From: Chlorobaculum limnaeum
GTDB lineage: Bacteria > Bacteroidota > Chlorobiia > Chlorobiales > Chlorobiaceae
Assembly: GCF_001747405.1 (NCBI RefSeq)
Contig: NZ_CP017305.1
Span: 204,001 to 268,000 of the forward strand
Length of the DNA: 64,000 bases
Direction: 5' to 3'
Shown here: positions 37,249 to 45,243 of the stretch, one piece after another
How positions within the stretch are numbered: position 1 is the stretch's first letter
How the letters are laid out: every line of letters starts with the position of its first letter
Translations under genes and position numbers: made by a program
The notes under the pieces: model-generated
What the model saw: the letters and a program-made list of their open reading frames with translations, nothing else
The model's database searches: none
Told to the model about the DNA's origin: nothing

Positions 37249-38706
37249 ATGATTATGCCTGTTTTGCTGATGGCGGGGTTGTCATCGGTTATGTTACTGT
37301 ATCTGTTATCGGACAAAGCACCTGATCTTTTCAGGTTGAAAAAGTACCGGGAATATCCTCTGCTCAACAGGAGCTACTTGCTGCTGCTTACGCTGCTGGT
37401 CAGTTCTCTGCTGGTCAGCGCCATGCTGGCCGTATCGTTCCATCAGCCTGGCGACGCAACGACAGGCTATGTGGATACAACGGCAGGCTATATGCTCAAG
37501 ACACTCAATGTCTGGAATTTCACTCATTTAGCAGATTCCTGGAAACCCATGTTATGGGCCCTGCAAGAGTTGCAGGAAGATCCGCAAAATCCTGTCTCTC
37601 TGTATTATCGCATATTTTTTGACGAGAAGATCAAGTTCCAGTATCCGTTGAGTGCTTTGCTTTTTCTGGATTATCCCCAGCGGTTGACATCAGTCGATGG
37701 GCATGCAATGTCGTTTGCAATGAACCTGCTTTGCTGGCCCAGCCTGATTGCCATGGGTTTCATGAGCTATTATTTGTTTGTTAACTCCGCATCACGTTAT
37801 GAAGAGCAGAAAGAGATAATCGGTACCGGGAACCAGAAAAAGTCATGGATACCGTTTTTGTTGATCAGTCTGTTCTCTGTTTACCTGTTTTATCCCTTGA
37901 CCAGATCATTCTATATCGGGCAGATTCAGACTTTGCTTAGCTGTTTGATCGCATTAGCTCTGATCGCCTGGCACAAAAACTGGAAAGTTCTCGCTGGTTC
38001 AATTGTTGGTCTCTGCTGCGCCATCAAGCCGCAGTATGCGGTTCTGCTTCTGTGGGCGTTATTCAGGAAAGAATGGAAGTTTTCTGTCACTCTTCTGGTT
38101 ACGGCAGGTATTTTGCAGGTTGTTTCGGTGCTGGAATATGGATTCAGTAATGTTATCGGTTATATCGATGTTCTGCGATTCATCAGCAAAAGAGGCGAGG
38201 GCTTTTACCCGAACCAGTCGGTGAACGGACTGATGAACCGGTTGTTGTTTAATGGGAACAACCTTGAATGGCTTGGAAAAAGCTTCGCTCCATACCATCC
38301 GGCAGTCTATTACAGCACAGTGGCAACCTCGGTAATCATTCTGGGCGCCTCCTTGTTCTGGCGGATGCGGCAAAAGCCGCAGCTTCTCGACTTGGCGCTG
38401 ATGTTTCTCAGTGTCACCATCGCATCACCGATTGCCTGGGAGCATCATTACGGGATTTTGCTGCCTGTATTCGCCGTGCTGTTTCCGGCGGCTATTGCTC
38501 GTCGGCCATTCGGAGCCTGGACCGAGGCGTATCTGCTTACCGCCTATTTCCTCGCGAGTCAGACCCTCGACTTGTTTACCGCGCAGTTCGCCAATACTTA
38601 CCTGAACTTCTTGCAGTCCTACCTGTTTTTTGGCGCTCTCATGGTGCTGGTGCTGCTGTACCGGTTGCTGTATGTTGACCAGCGACTTGCGAAGGCGTCC
38701 GCTTGA
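37249..38706 (+). CDS. GT87-like membrane glycosyltransferase
   Basis: The 485-residue polytopic protein has an early signature of the GT87 family: TRSFYIGQIQTLLSCLIALA (where GQ-x-N/Q is conserved), then LAGSIVGLCCAIKPQYAVLL (K-P) and FYPNQSVNGLMNRLLF (N-Q-S). These elements recur in bacterial GT87 mannosyl- and arabinosyl-type transferases using polyprenyl-phosphate donors at the periplasmic face. Around ten hydrophobic segments are visible. It is separated from the gene upstream by 101 bp and is followed by a strong terminator. The sugar is not known. Confidence 0.78.
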   Translation: MIMPVLLMAGLSSVMLLYLLSDKAPDLFRLKKYREYPLLNRSYLLLLTLLVSSLLVSAMLAVSFHQPGDATTGYVDTTAGYMLKTLNVWNFTHLADSWKPMLWALQELQEDPQNPVSLYYRIFFDEKIKFQYPLSALLFLDYPQRLTSVDGHAMSFAMNLLCWPSLIAMGFMSYYLFVNSASRYEEQKEIIGTGNQKKSWIPFLLISLFSVYLFYPLTRSFYIGQIQTLLSCLIALALIAWHKNWKVLAGSIVGLCCAIKPQYAVLLLWALFRKEWKFSVTLLVTAGILQVVSVLEYGFSNVIGYIDVLRFISKRGEGFYPNQSVNGLMNRLLFNGNNLEWLGKSFAPYHPAVYYSTVATSVIILGASLFWRMRQKPQLLDLALMFLSVTIASPIAWEHHYGILLPVFAVLFPAAIARRPFGAWTEAYLLTAYFLASQTLDLFTAQFANTYLNFLQSYLFFGALMVLVLLYRLLYVDQRLAKASA

Positions 38707-38747
38707 ACGCGGCAGTGATCCGCTTTCGCTGAATGGAGGGAAAGGGG

Positions 38748-38788
38748 AAAGCCGAGGCCGGAGCAGTTGAAACTCCGACCTCGGCTTT
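38748..38788. terminator. Bidirectional Rho-independent terminator
   Basis: A 16-bp stem with one mismatch, aaagccgaggccggag (38748-38763) against ctccgacctcggcttt (38773-38788), around a 9-base loop. It has A residues on one side and T residues on the other and lies between two convergent genes, so it can stop transcription from both sides. Confidence 0.85.
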
Positions 38789-38821
38789 ATTCATATCCGG
38801 CTACAGGCTGTTTGCATGCGC

Positions 38822-39874
38822 TCAGACCTTGAAAAATTCACGATACCAGGCGATGAAGCGGTTGACTCCTTCCTGCACGGTGGTTTCCGGCTTGTAGCCG
38901 AGATCGTTCACGAGATCCTGAACATCGGCGTAGGTGGAGGGAACGTCGCCCGGTTGAATGGGCAGCAGGTTTTTTTCGATGCTCTTGCCGAGCGCATTTT
39001 CGATGGCTCCGATGTAATCCATCAGGCTGACTGGCTGATTGTTGCCGATGTTGTAGACGCGGTAGGGCGCGGATGAAGTTCCGGGATCGGGTGACGCGCC
39101 GCTCCAGTCGGGGTTCGGGCTTGCCGGATGGTCGAGCACCCGCACGACGCCCTCGACGATGTCGTCGATGTAGGTGAAGTCACGTTGCATGTTGCCGTAG
39201 TTGAAGACGTCGATCGGGCGGCCTTCGAGTGCGGCTTTGGTGAAGAGGAAGAGCGCCATGTCAGGCCGTCCCCAGGGGCCGTAGACCGTGAAGAAGCGCA
39301 GGCCGGTGGTCGGAATGCCGAACAGGTGGCTGTAGGTGTGGGCCATCAGCTCGTTCGATTTCTTGCTGGCCGCGTAGAGGCTGACCGGGTGGTCGACGTT
39401 GTGGTGCACCGAGAAGGGCTGGCGTTCGTTCAGGCCGTAAACCGACGAGCTCGACGCATAGCAGAAGTTGCCGAGGCTGTTGTGCCGCGCAGCCTCCAGA
39501 AGGTTCACGAAGCCGACGATGTTCGAGGTGACGTAGGAACCGGGATTGGTGAGGGAGTACCGGACGCCGGCCTGGGCGGCCAGGTTGCAGAGCGCGTCGA
39601 ATTTCTCCGTTTTGAAAAGCTGGTCGATGCCCTCCTTGTCTTCGAGGTTGAGCTTGACAAAGCGGTAGTTTGGATACTTCGAAGAGGTGACGGGTTTGCT
39701 GTATTCGATGGCGGATTCCTCGATGCCAGACCAGGCCAGACGCCCGTACTTTACCCGCTGGTCGTAATAGTCGTTGATGTTGTCGATGCCGACCACCTCG
39801 TCTCCCCTCGACGCGAGGCGTTCGCAAAGATGGAAGCCGATGAATCCGGCGGAGCCGGTAACGAGAATTTTCAT
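38822..39874 (-). CDS. NAD-dependent epimerase, UDP-glucuronate 4-epimerase-like
   Basis: This 350-residue extended SDR enzyme begins MKILVTGSAGFIGFHLCERL, then GIDNINDYYDQRVKYGRL, a stretch typical of UDP-glucuronate 4-epimerases (CapI/GAE type). The catalytic Ser/Thr region SSSSVYG and the YAASKKSNE motif (YxxxK) are intact, as is RFFTVYGPWGRPDMALF. The enzyme would interconvert UDP-glucuronate and UDP-galacturonate for surface polysaccharide. It is transcribed toward the GT87-like gene and separated from it by the bidirectional terminator. Confidence 0.87.
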   Translation of the reverse strand: MKILVTGSAGFIGFHLCERLASRGDEVVGIDNINDYYDQRVKYGRLAWSGIEESAIEYSKPVTSSKYPNYRFVKLNLEDKEGIDQLFKTEKFDALCNLAAQAGVRYSLTNPGSYVTSNIVGFVNLLEAARHNSLGNFCYASSSSVYGLNERQPFSVHHNVDHPVSLYAASKKSNELMAHTYSHLFGIPTTGLRFFTVYGPWGRPDMALFLFTKAALEGRPIDVFNYGNMQRDFTYIDDIVEGVVRVLDHPASPNPDWSGASPDPGTSSAPYRVYNIGNNQPVSLMDYIGAIENALGKSIEKNLLPIQPGDVPSTYADVQDLVNDLGYKPETTVQEGVNRFIAWYREFFKV

Positions 39875-40112
39875 GCAGAATGGATGATTGAGGCCCGTCT
39901 GCCGGGCGGTTATCGGGAACAGGCACGCAGTCTGATGGCTGACTTACGCAGGGAAAGTGTTTTTGAATTTCAAGATAATCAGCTTTTTGCAAAAAAGCGT
40001 TTCATTCAGGATGAAAACCGGAGCATGTTTGTTTATTGTCTGCGATATCAGAAATAGGGTAACTTTTCGCCCTGTATGACAGAGTTATTTATCAACCGGT
40101 GAACTGCGCTTC

Positions 40113-41066
40113 ATGAATTTATCTGACGATCCGAACCTGTACCGGCGGCCCCGTCTCTTCGACACCATTCTGGCGCTGCTCTCTGTTCTGGCTGCCTATC
40201 CGCTTGCCGGTTCGCTCATCACCCTGCTCGTTACCGGCGGCATATCTCTGGATGATGGATTCCAGAGCATTACCGCTCCGGTGGTGACGAAGATGCTCGT
40301 GGCTCAGGCTTTGGGGCAGATCGTGGTGCTCGCGCTGCCGGTGTTCTGGTTTGTCAGCCGTTTTACCGGCAAAGGGTTATTCGGCAAGGCGACGCTCGGG
40401 TGGCTCGGCATCGGCAAGCCGGGAAGCGTTCGTCCGGCGCTGATGGCCGGGTTGGGAATGCTGCTGTTGCAACCCGCCCTGTACAGCATTGTCGAGTTAC
40501 AGACTCTTCTGCTGCCTTCCCTTGGCGCGTTCGGAAAGACTCTTTTACAGGAGCAGGCAACGCTCGACCTTTTTCTCAGAAAGCTTGCAGGCGGCGCGTC
40601 AGTCGAGGGATTCATCCTGTCGATTCTTGTGCTTGTCCTGACTCCTGCGGTTTGCGAGGAGCTGTTTTTTCGCGGGTATATCCAGAAAAGCCTCGCCGTG
40701 AACCTCTCGCCACGAAGGGCTGTGCTTTTTACCGGCTTGGTGTTCGCCCTGTTCCACATGGCGTGGTTCAATTTCGTGCCCCTGACTTTGCTTGGGTGGT
40801 ATATTGGCTATATTTACTGGAAATCCGGGAATCTCCTGGCACCCGCCATCGCTCACGGCACAAACAATCTCGCCGCGCTGATCCTGCTGAAAACCGGCGT
40901 GGAATCAGGTGGCGCGGGTGAAGCTGCTTCCGGGATGCCTGTTTCCTGGCAGTGGTGGATTCTTGTGGCGGGTTCACTGGTTCTCTTTTTTCTGCTGATC
41001 CGGTCATTCCCGGTGAAGACGGCATTGGAGGATGCCGATAACCCGATGCCTCGGGGGCATCGCTGA
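40113..41066 (+). CDS. CPBP-family intramembrane metalloprotease (CAAX-like)
   Basis: The 317-residue membrane protein has seven or so helices. The three motifs of the CPBP/Abi family are present: VCEELFFRGYIQKSL (motif 1, EExxxR), ALFHMAWFNFV (motif 2, FxxxH) and AIAHGTNNLAAL (motif 3, H-N). These form the metal-binding active site of Rce1-like proteases. The role in bacteria is varied. It lies 15 bp before cdsA on the same strand, so the two are likely co-transcribed. No substrate is suggested by context. Confidence 0.85.
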   Translation: MNLSDDPNLYRRPRLFDTILALLSVLAAYPLAGSLITLLVTGGISLDDGFQSITAPVVTKMLVAQALGQIVVLALPVFWFVSRFTGKGLFGKATLGWLGIGKPGSVRPALMAGLGMLLLQPALYSIVELQTLLLPSLGAFGKTLLQEQATLDLFLRKLAGGASVEGFILSILVLVLTPAVCEELFFRGYIQKSLAVNLSPRRAVLFTGLVFALFHMAWFNFVPLTLLGWYIGYIYWKSGNLLAPAIAHGTNNLAALILLKTGVESGGAGEAASGMPVSWQWWILVAGSLVLFFLLIRSFPVKTALEDADNPMPRGHR

Positions 41067-41081
41067 AAAATCCCTGTTTCG

Positions 41082-41897
41082 ATGCAAAGCAATCTCATGC
41101 AGAGAGTGGCGGTCGCCATCGTGGGCATTCCGCTCTTTCTCTGGCTCAACATGCAAGGCGGGCCGTATTTCCTGGGGCTGGTGCTTCTGCTCAGCCTCAT
41201 GGCGACCTGGGAGTTCTGGCGCCTGGCGACGCACCGCGCGCATCCGCCGTCCGTCGCCATTCTCTTGCCGCTGACGGCCTTCATCCAGCTCGATTTCTAT
41301 TACGGCTTCATTGGCTACTGGGAGGCGATTCTCGCTTCGGTCATGTTTCTGTATGTGCTTGAACTCTGGCGGAATCAGGGTTCCCAGTTCATGAACCTCG
41401 GTGCGACGCTGGTTGGTCTGCTCTACGTGAACCTGAGCTTCGGCGCGTTGCTCAGGCTCCGTCTGTCGGACGCCACCGGCGCGGGTTCCGGCGAGGCGCT
41501 GGTGCTGCTTCTCTTTCTGTGCGTCTGGGCGGCGGATATTTTCGCCTATTTCGGCGGACGCGGCTTCGGAGGCAAGGTTATCAAAAAGAAGCTTTTCCCT
41601 CGCATCAGCCCGAAAAAGACCTGGGAGGGCTACCTCGTCGGCATCGCCGGAAGCGCGCTGGCGGCGTGGCTCTGTTCGACGTACATCTCCGGCTGCCCCG
41701 ACGGGCGGGCGATACCGGCGGGCTTGCTCATTGGCGTGGTCGCGCCTGCGGGCGATCTGCTCGAGTCGATGTTCAAGCGTGATGCCGGGGTCAAGGACTC
41801 GTCGGGCCTCATTCCGGGGCACGGCGGCGTGCTCGACCGCTTCGACACGGTGATGTTCGTCTCGCCACTGCTCTATTTTCTCGTCCGTTACTGGTGA
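41082..41897 (+). CDS. cdsA: Phosphatidate cytidylyltransferase
   Basis: A 271-residue integral membrane enzyme making CDP-diacylglycerol from CTP and phosphatidate, the entry to phospholipid synthesis. It has about eight hydrophobic segments. The conserved C-terminal signature is complete: KRDAGVKDSSGLIPGHGGVL followed by DRFDTVMF. Near the middle, ADIFAYFGGRGFGG and RISPKKTWEGYL match the family. Length is normal. Confidence 0.94.
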   Translation: MQSNLMQRVAVAIVGIPLFLWLNMQGGPYFLGLVLLLSLMATWEFWRLATHRAHPPSVAILLPLTAFIQLDFYYGFIGYWEAILASVMFLYVLELWRNQGSQFMNLGATLVGLLYVNLSFGALLRLRLSDATGAGSGEALVLLLFLCVWAADIFAYFGGRGFGGKVIKKKLFPRISPKKTWEGYLVGIAGSALAAWLCSTYISGCPDGRAIPAGLLIGVVAPAGDLLESMFKRDAGVKDSSGLIPGHGGVLDRFDTVMFVSPLLYFLVRYW

Positions 41898-42160
41898 TCT
41901 TTCGCGGTTTGAAACCGGTACGGAAAAGAATGTTTTTCTTATATTCCGGTTCTGTTTTTAGAGGTACTCCTCTGTTGATGGTATCGTGATCTCCGGTTTG
42001 CCGGAACCCGGCTCGAATCACCTGCGGCAGCCGGACTGTTCGCGGTTTTTCCCCGTTTCCGGCCCGTATCTGTTTTCCGTTTCGGCGGTTGGCTGCCACA
42101 AGCTCCGGAGAATGCGGTTTCACGATCTTGCGTCCACACTCTGCAATGCTGTCATCGACC

Positions 42161-42631
42161 ATGAAAATCGAAGCCCTTCTCACAGAAAAGCACATCAACC
42201 TGAATCTCGACTCCGGCTCAAAGGATGAGGTGATCGATACGCTGCTCGCCATGGTGGCCAGTCATGCAAAGGTAAGGGATGTCAGGCTGCTTGCCGAGGA
42301 TGTGCGCAAGCGGGAGCGCGAGATGTCCACGGGCATCGGTAAGAACATCGGCTTGCCGCACGCCAAGACCTCCGCCGTGACCGAGCCGGTGCTCGCGCTC
42401 GTCACGCTCTCCGGCGAGGTTGATTTCGAGTCGATCGACAACCAGCCGGTGAAGATCGTCTTCCTGCTCGCCACGCCGGAGTCGATGCTCGCCGAGCATC
42501 TCAAGCTGCTTGGACGCATCACGAGGATTGCGGGCCGCGACGATGTGCGCCGCAAGCTTCTCGAAGCCGTGAGTCCCGGCGAGGTGCTCGCGCTCTTCCG
42601 CGAAGAGGAAAAGGATTTGCCTCAGATTTAA
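42161..42631 (+). CDS. ptsN: PTS IIA-like nitrogen-regulatory protein (PtsN)
   Basis: The start used is ATG 42161 (MKIEALLTEKHINLNL), because the 24 residues upstream in the longer frame are not conserved-looking. The 156-residue PTS EIIA type-2 domain has the active-site region STGIGKNIGLPHAKT with the phosphorylatable histidine at about residue 67. PtsN proteins regulate potassium transport and metabolism in other bacteria. There is no sugar permease nearby, which favours the regulatory form. It precedes hisS by 21 bp. Confidence 0.88.
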   Translation: MKIEALLTEKHINLNLDSGSKDEVIDTLLAMVASHAKVRDVRLLAEDVRKREREMSTGIGKNIGLPHAKTSAVTEPVLALVTLSGEVDFESIDNQPVKIVFLLATPESMLAEHLKLLGRITRIAGRDDVRRKLLEAVSPGEVLALFREEEKDLPQI

Positions 42632-42652
42632 CGTGTTGATATAAAAAGATTT

Positions 42653-43945
42653 ATGGCGCAGTTGCAGGCAGTGAAGGGTACGCGGGACATTTTTCCGGAC
42701 GAGATCGCGCGGTGGCACTATGTCGAGGATGTCGTCCACTCGGTAGCGGCACTTTACGGATTCAGCGAAATCCGCACTCCCGTTTTCGAGTACACCGAGC
42801 TGTTCCAGCGGGGCATCGGCGCGACCACGGACATTGTCGGCAAGGAGATGTTTACCTTTCTTCCCGACCCCAATGGACGCTCCCTGACGCTTCGGCCCGA
42901 GATGACCGCGGGCGTGATGCGCGCCTGCTTGCAGAAGAATCTGCTCTCGCAGGCTCCGGTGCACAAGCTCTGGTACATCAGCGATCTCTTTCGCAAGGAG
43001 CGCCCGCAGGCTGGCCGCCAGCGCCAGTTCACGCAGTTCGGCGCGGAGCTGCTCGGCGTGTCGTCCCCCTCGGCGGTGGCCGAGGCGCTGACCTTCATGA
43101 TGCAGGTATTCGAAACGCTCGGGCTGCACGGCTTGCGGCTGCGCATCAACTCGCTCGGCGACCTCGACGACCGCGCCCGCTACCGCGAGGCGCTCCGGGC
43201 CTACTTCCAGCCCTACGAAGCCGACCTCGACGACCCCTCGAAAGAGCGGCTCGAAAAGAATCCGCTGCGCATCCTCGACTCCAAAAATCCTGCTCTGAAG
43301 GAGATGATCGCGGGCGCGCCGAGGCTCTACGCATCGCTCAAGCCTGAGTCCGTGGCCGAGTTCGAACAGGTGCTGGCCTACCTCGACGACCGTGATATCG
43401 CTTACGATGTCGATCACCTGCTGGTGCGCGGTCTCGACTACTACTGCCATACCGCGTTCGAGGTGACCAGTTCCGAGCTTGGCGCGCAGGACGCCATCGG
43501 CGGCGGCGGGCGCTACGACGGCCTGGCGCGGGAACTCGGATCGTCCAGCGATCTTCCGGCGGTCGGATTCGCCGTCGGCATGGAGCGCCTCATGATCGTC
43601 ATGGAGAAGCAGGGGCTGTTCGCCACGCTCAACCCGCACGGCCCGCAAGTGTATGTCGTCATACAGCAGCAGGAGCTTGCCGCTCACGCCATGCAGGTCG
43701 CCTTCCGGCTGCGCAAGGCGGGCATCCGCACCGAGATCGATCTTGCCGCGCGGAGCATGAAGGCGCAGATGCGCGACGCCAACCGCATGGGTTCGGCCTG
43801 CGCGCTCTTCGTCGGCCAGTCGGAGTTCGAGTCGGGCGTCTACACGCTCAAGAACCTCGTCACCTCCGGGCAGACCTCGCTCGACCTCGACGCCATCATC
43901 GAAGTGCTGCGCGAATCGGCGGCGCGGGAGTCGCAGAGGCCGTGA
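42653..43945 (+). CDS. hisS: Histidyl-tRNA synthetase
   Basis: The 430-residue class II synthetase begins [17 protein letters not shown]. Motif 2 is [20 protein letters not shown], the histidine-binding loops include [14 protein letters not shown], and motif 3 is GGGGRYDGL...[11 protein letters not shown]-terminal anticodon-binding domain follows from about residue 335. Length and motif order are normal. The last 4 bases overlap the GTG start of the glutaredoxin-like gene. Confidence 0.97.
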   Translation: MAQLQAVKGTRDIFPDEIARWHYVEDVVHSVAALYGFSEIRTPVFEYTELFQRGIGATTDIVGKEMFTFLPDPNGRSLTLRPEMTAGVMRACLQKNLLSQAPVHKLWYISDLFRKERPQAGRQRQFTQFGAELLGVSSPSAVAEALTFMMQVFETLGLHGLRLRINSLGDLDDRARYREALRAYFQPYEADLDDPSKERLEKNPLRILDSKNPALKEMIAGAPRLYASLKPESVAEFEQVLAYLDDRDIAYDVDHLLVRGLDYYCHTAFEVTSSELGAQDAIGGGGRYDGLARELGSSSDLPAVGFAVGMERLMIVMEKQGLFATLNPHGPQVYVVIQQQELAAHAMQVAFRLRKAGIRTEIDLAARSMKAQMRDANRMGSACALFVGQSEFESGVYTLKNLVTSGQTSLDLDAIIEVLRESAARESQRP

Positions 43946-44184
43946 CGCCTCGCGTGACGATCTACGGCAAGCCGGAGTGCTGCCTCTGCGACCAGGCGCT
44001 CGAAGCGCTCGAAGCGGTGCAGAAGCTCGTTCCGTTCGAGATCGAAAAGCGCGACATCTCCGGCGACGCCGGACTCATCGGGCGCTACGGCCTCGACATT
44101 CCGGTCATCCTCGTCGATGGCAAGCTGGCCTTCAGGCACAGAGTCGACAAAGAGCGCCTGACCGAGCTGCTCAAGGGGGGGTAA
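43942..44184 (+). CDS. Glutaredoxin-like protein (DUF836/GrxA-like)
   Basis: The 80-residue thioredoxin-fold protein has [19 protein letters not shown] near the start, with a C-x-x-C site (CCLC), and the cis-proline region [13 protein letters not shown], then [14 protein letters not shown]. This is the small DUF836 glutaredoxin-like family. Start is GTG at 43942, overlapping the stop of hisS, so translation is coupled. The redox partner is unknown. Confidence 0.85.
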   Translation: MTPRVTIYGKPECCLCDQALEALEAVQKLVPFEIEKRDISGDAGLIGRYGLDIPVILVDGKLAFRHRVDKERLTELLKGG

Positions 44185-44298
44185 AAAGTCCGCAGGCGGA
44201 TTGGCTCTGCTGGCCGGATGATCGAAACACAACAGTACCCGGTTTAGTGTCCTGAACAGCATTTTTCAGGATTGAACGATGTATCGAGATTGACACCT

Positions 44299-44505
44299 AT
44301 GCTGAAATTCATTCTTCTTTTAATCGCTTTATGGATGGCCGTTCGCCTTGTGGGACGGCTTGTTCGTTTCACCACTTTCATTGGCGGTAATCAGAACGAC
44401 CGCCCGTCGGGCCGCGCGTCCTCCTTCTCCTCTTCACGCAAGCGGGAGGGGGTAGAGGAGGCGGAGTTCGAGGTGCTCGACAGTCGCATCAAGCAAAAAG
44501 AGTGA
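44299..44505 (+). CDS. Small membrane-anchored protein (DUF4834-like)
   Basis: A 68-residue protein from ATG 44299 with one N-terminal hydrophobic helix (MLKFILLLIALWMAVRLVGR), a serine/arginine-rich linker and the ending EAEFEVLDSRIKQKE. That helix plus a conserved acidic 'FEVLD-x-R-x-K' end is the pattern of DUF4834, found in Bacteroidota and Chlorobi. A longer frame from TTG 44272 exists but is less likely. Function is unknown. Confidence 0.7.
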   Translation: MLKFILLLIALWMAVRLVGRLVRFTTFIGGNQNDRPSGRASSFSSSRKREGVEEAEFEVLDSRIKQKE

Positions 44506-44533
44506 GCGGTTTGACGATTCCACGGCGAGCTGT

Positions 44534-44562
44534 TTGACATGTGCGCGCTTTTTTTGTACATT
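44534..44562 (+). promoter_or_regulatory. Sigma-70-type promoter for the rimP-nusA-infB operon
   Basis: A consensus -35 ttgaca (44534-44539) and a good -10 tacatt (44557-44562) are separated by exactly 17 bp. Transcription would begin near 44570 and give an untranslated leader of about 75 bases before rimP. Confidence 0.7.
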
Positions 44563-44604
44563 ATGGCTCACTGAGCACTGGCCTGTTAGAAGCATGGTTT
44601 CTGA

Positions 44605-44629
44605 AAGTGGGGTATCCCCACTTTTTTGT
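44605..44629 (+). terminator. Hairpin plus T run in the rimP leader (attenuator candidate)
   Basis: A perfect 8-bp stem aagtgggg (44605-44612) and ccccactt (44616-44623) with a 3-base loop, followed by a run of T. It sits after the promoter at 44534 and before the rimP start at 44648, so it would interrupt the operon's own transcript as well as read-through from upstream. Confidence 0.75.
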
Positions 44630-44647
44630 TTTTGGTAATTCGAGTGG

Positions 44648-45178
44648 ATGAACGTGATGCTGGATGAGTTGATACACCAGGCGATTGGAGAGTCGATCGC
44701 CGACCTCTCCGCCGCAACCGGCGATGAGATATATGTTGTCGAAGCCGCCATTCGCGCGGGCGGCAGAAAAATAGAGCTGACCGTCGATACCGACAAGGGC
44801 GTCAGCATCGATCAGTGCGCCAGGTTGAGCCGTGCCATAAGAGCGCGTCTGGAAGCATGCGAAGAGAACACCATGCTTGCAGACGGAGATTTCGATCTCA
44901 TGGTCTCTTCACCCGGCATCGGCGAGCCAATCATGGTTCAGCGGCAGTACCTGCGGCATCTGGGACGTTTGATACGGGTCAATTACCTCGACGGTGAGGG
45001 GCAGCCGAAGGAGATCACGGGCCGCCTGCTCGAAGCCGCCGTCGGCGCGGAGGAGCCGGAGCCGTCGATCACCATCGAAGCTGTCCGCGAGGGCAGGAAA
45101 AAGCGAACCGCCGGAGAACCTCCGGTGACGATTACTCTTGCCGATGTCGTCAGAGCGGTCGTGCAGGCCGGTTTGTAA
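44648..45178 (+). CDS. rimP: Ribosome maturation factor RimP
   Basis: The 176-residue protein has the RimP N-terminal domain (YVVEAAIRAGGRKIELTVDT, then GVSIDQCARLSRAIRARLE) and the conserved DFDLMVSSPGIGEPI, followed by an SH3-like C-terminal domain. RimP helps assemble the 30S subunit. It is the first gene of the rimP-nusA-infB-rbfA-truB-ribF-rpsO series. The SSPG motif usually reads SSPGLDRPL; here it is SSPGIGEPI, a variant. Confidence 0.93.
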   Translation: MNVMLDELIHQAIGESIADLSAATGDEIYVVEAAIRAGGRKIELTVDTDKGVSIDQCARLSRAIRARLEACEENTMLADGDFDLMVSSPGIGEPIMVQRQYLRHLGRLIRVNYLDGEGQPKEITGRLLEAAVGAEEPEPSITIEAVREGRKKRTAGEPPVTITLADVVRAVVQAGL

Positions 45179-45243
45179 CTCATGGTTCCGTGAAGTGCAA
45201 GAACGAATCGCAGACTATTTTATAAAAAAAAGATCACACAGCG

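Noticed and set aside
42218-43687. A 489-codon minus-strand frame
   Set aside because: Antisense of ptsN and hisS, both of which are unmistakable.
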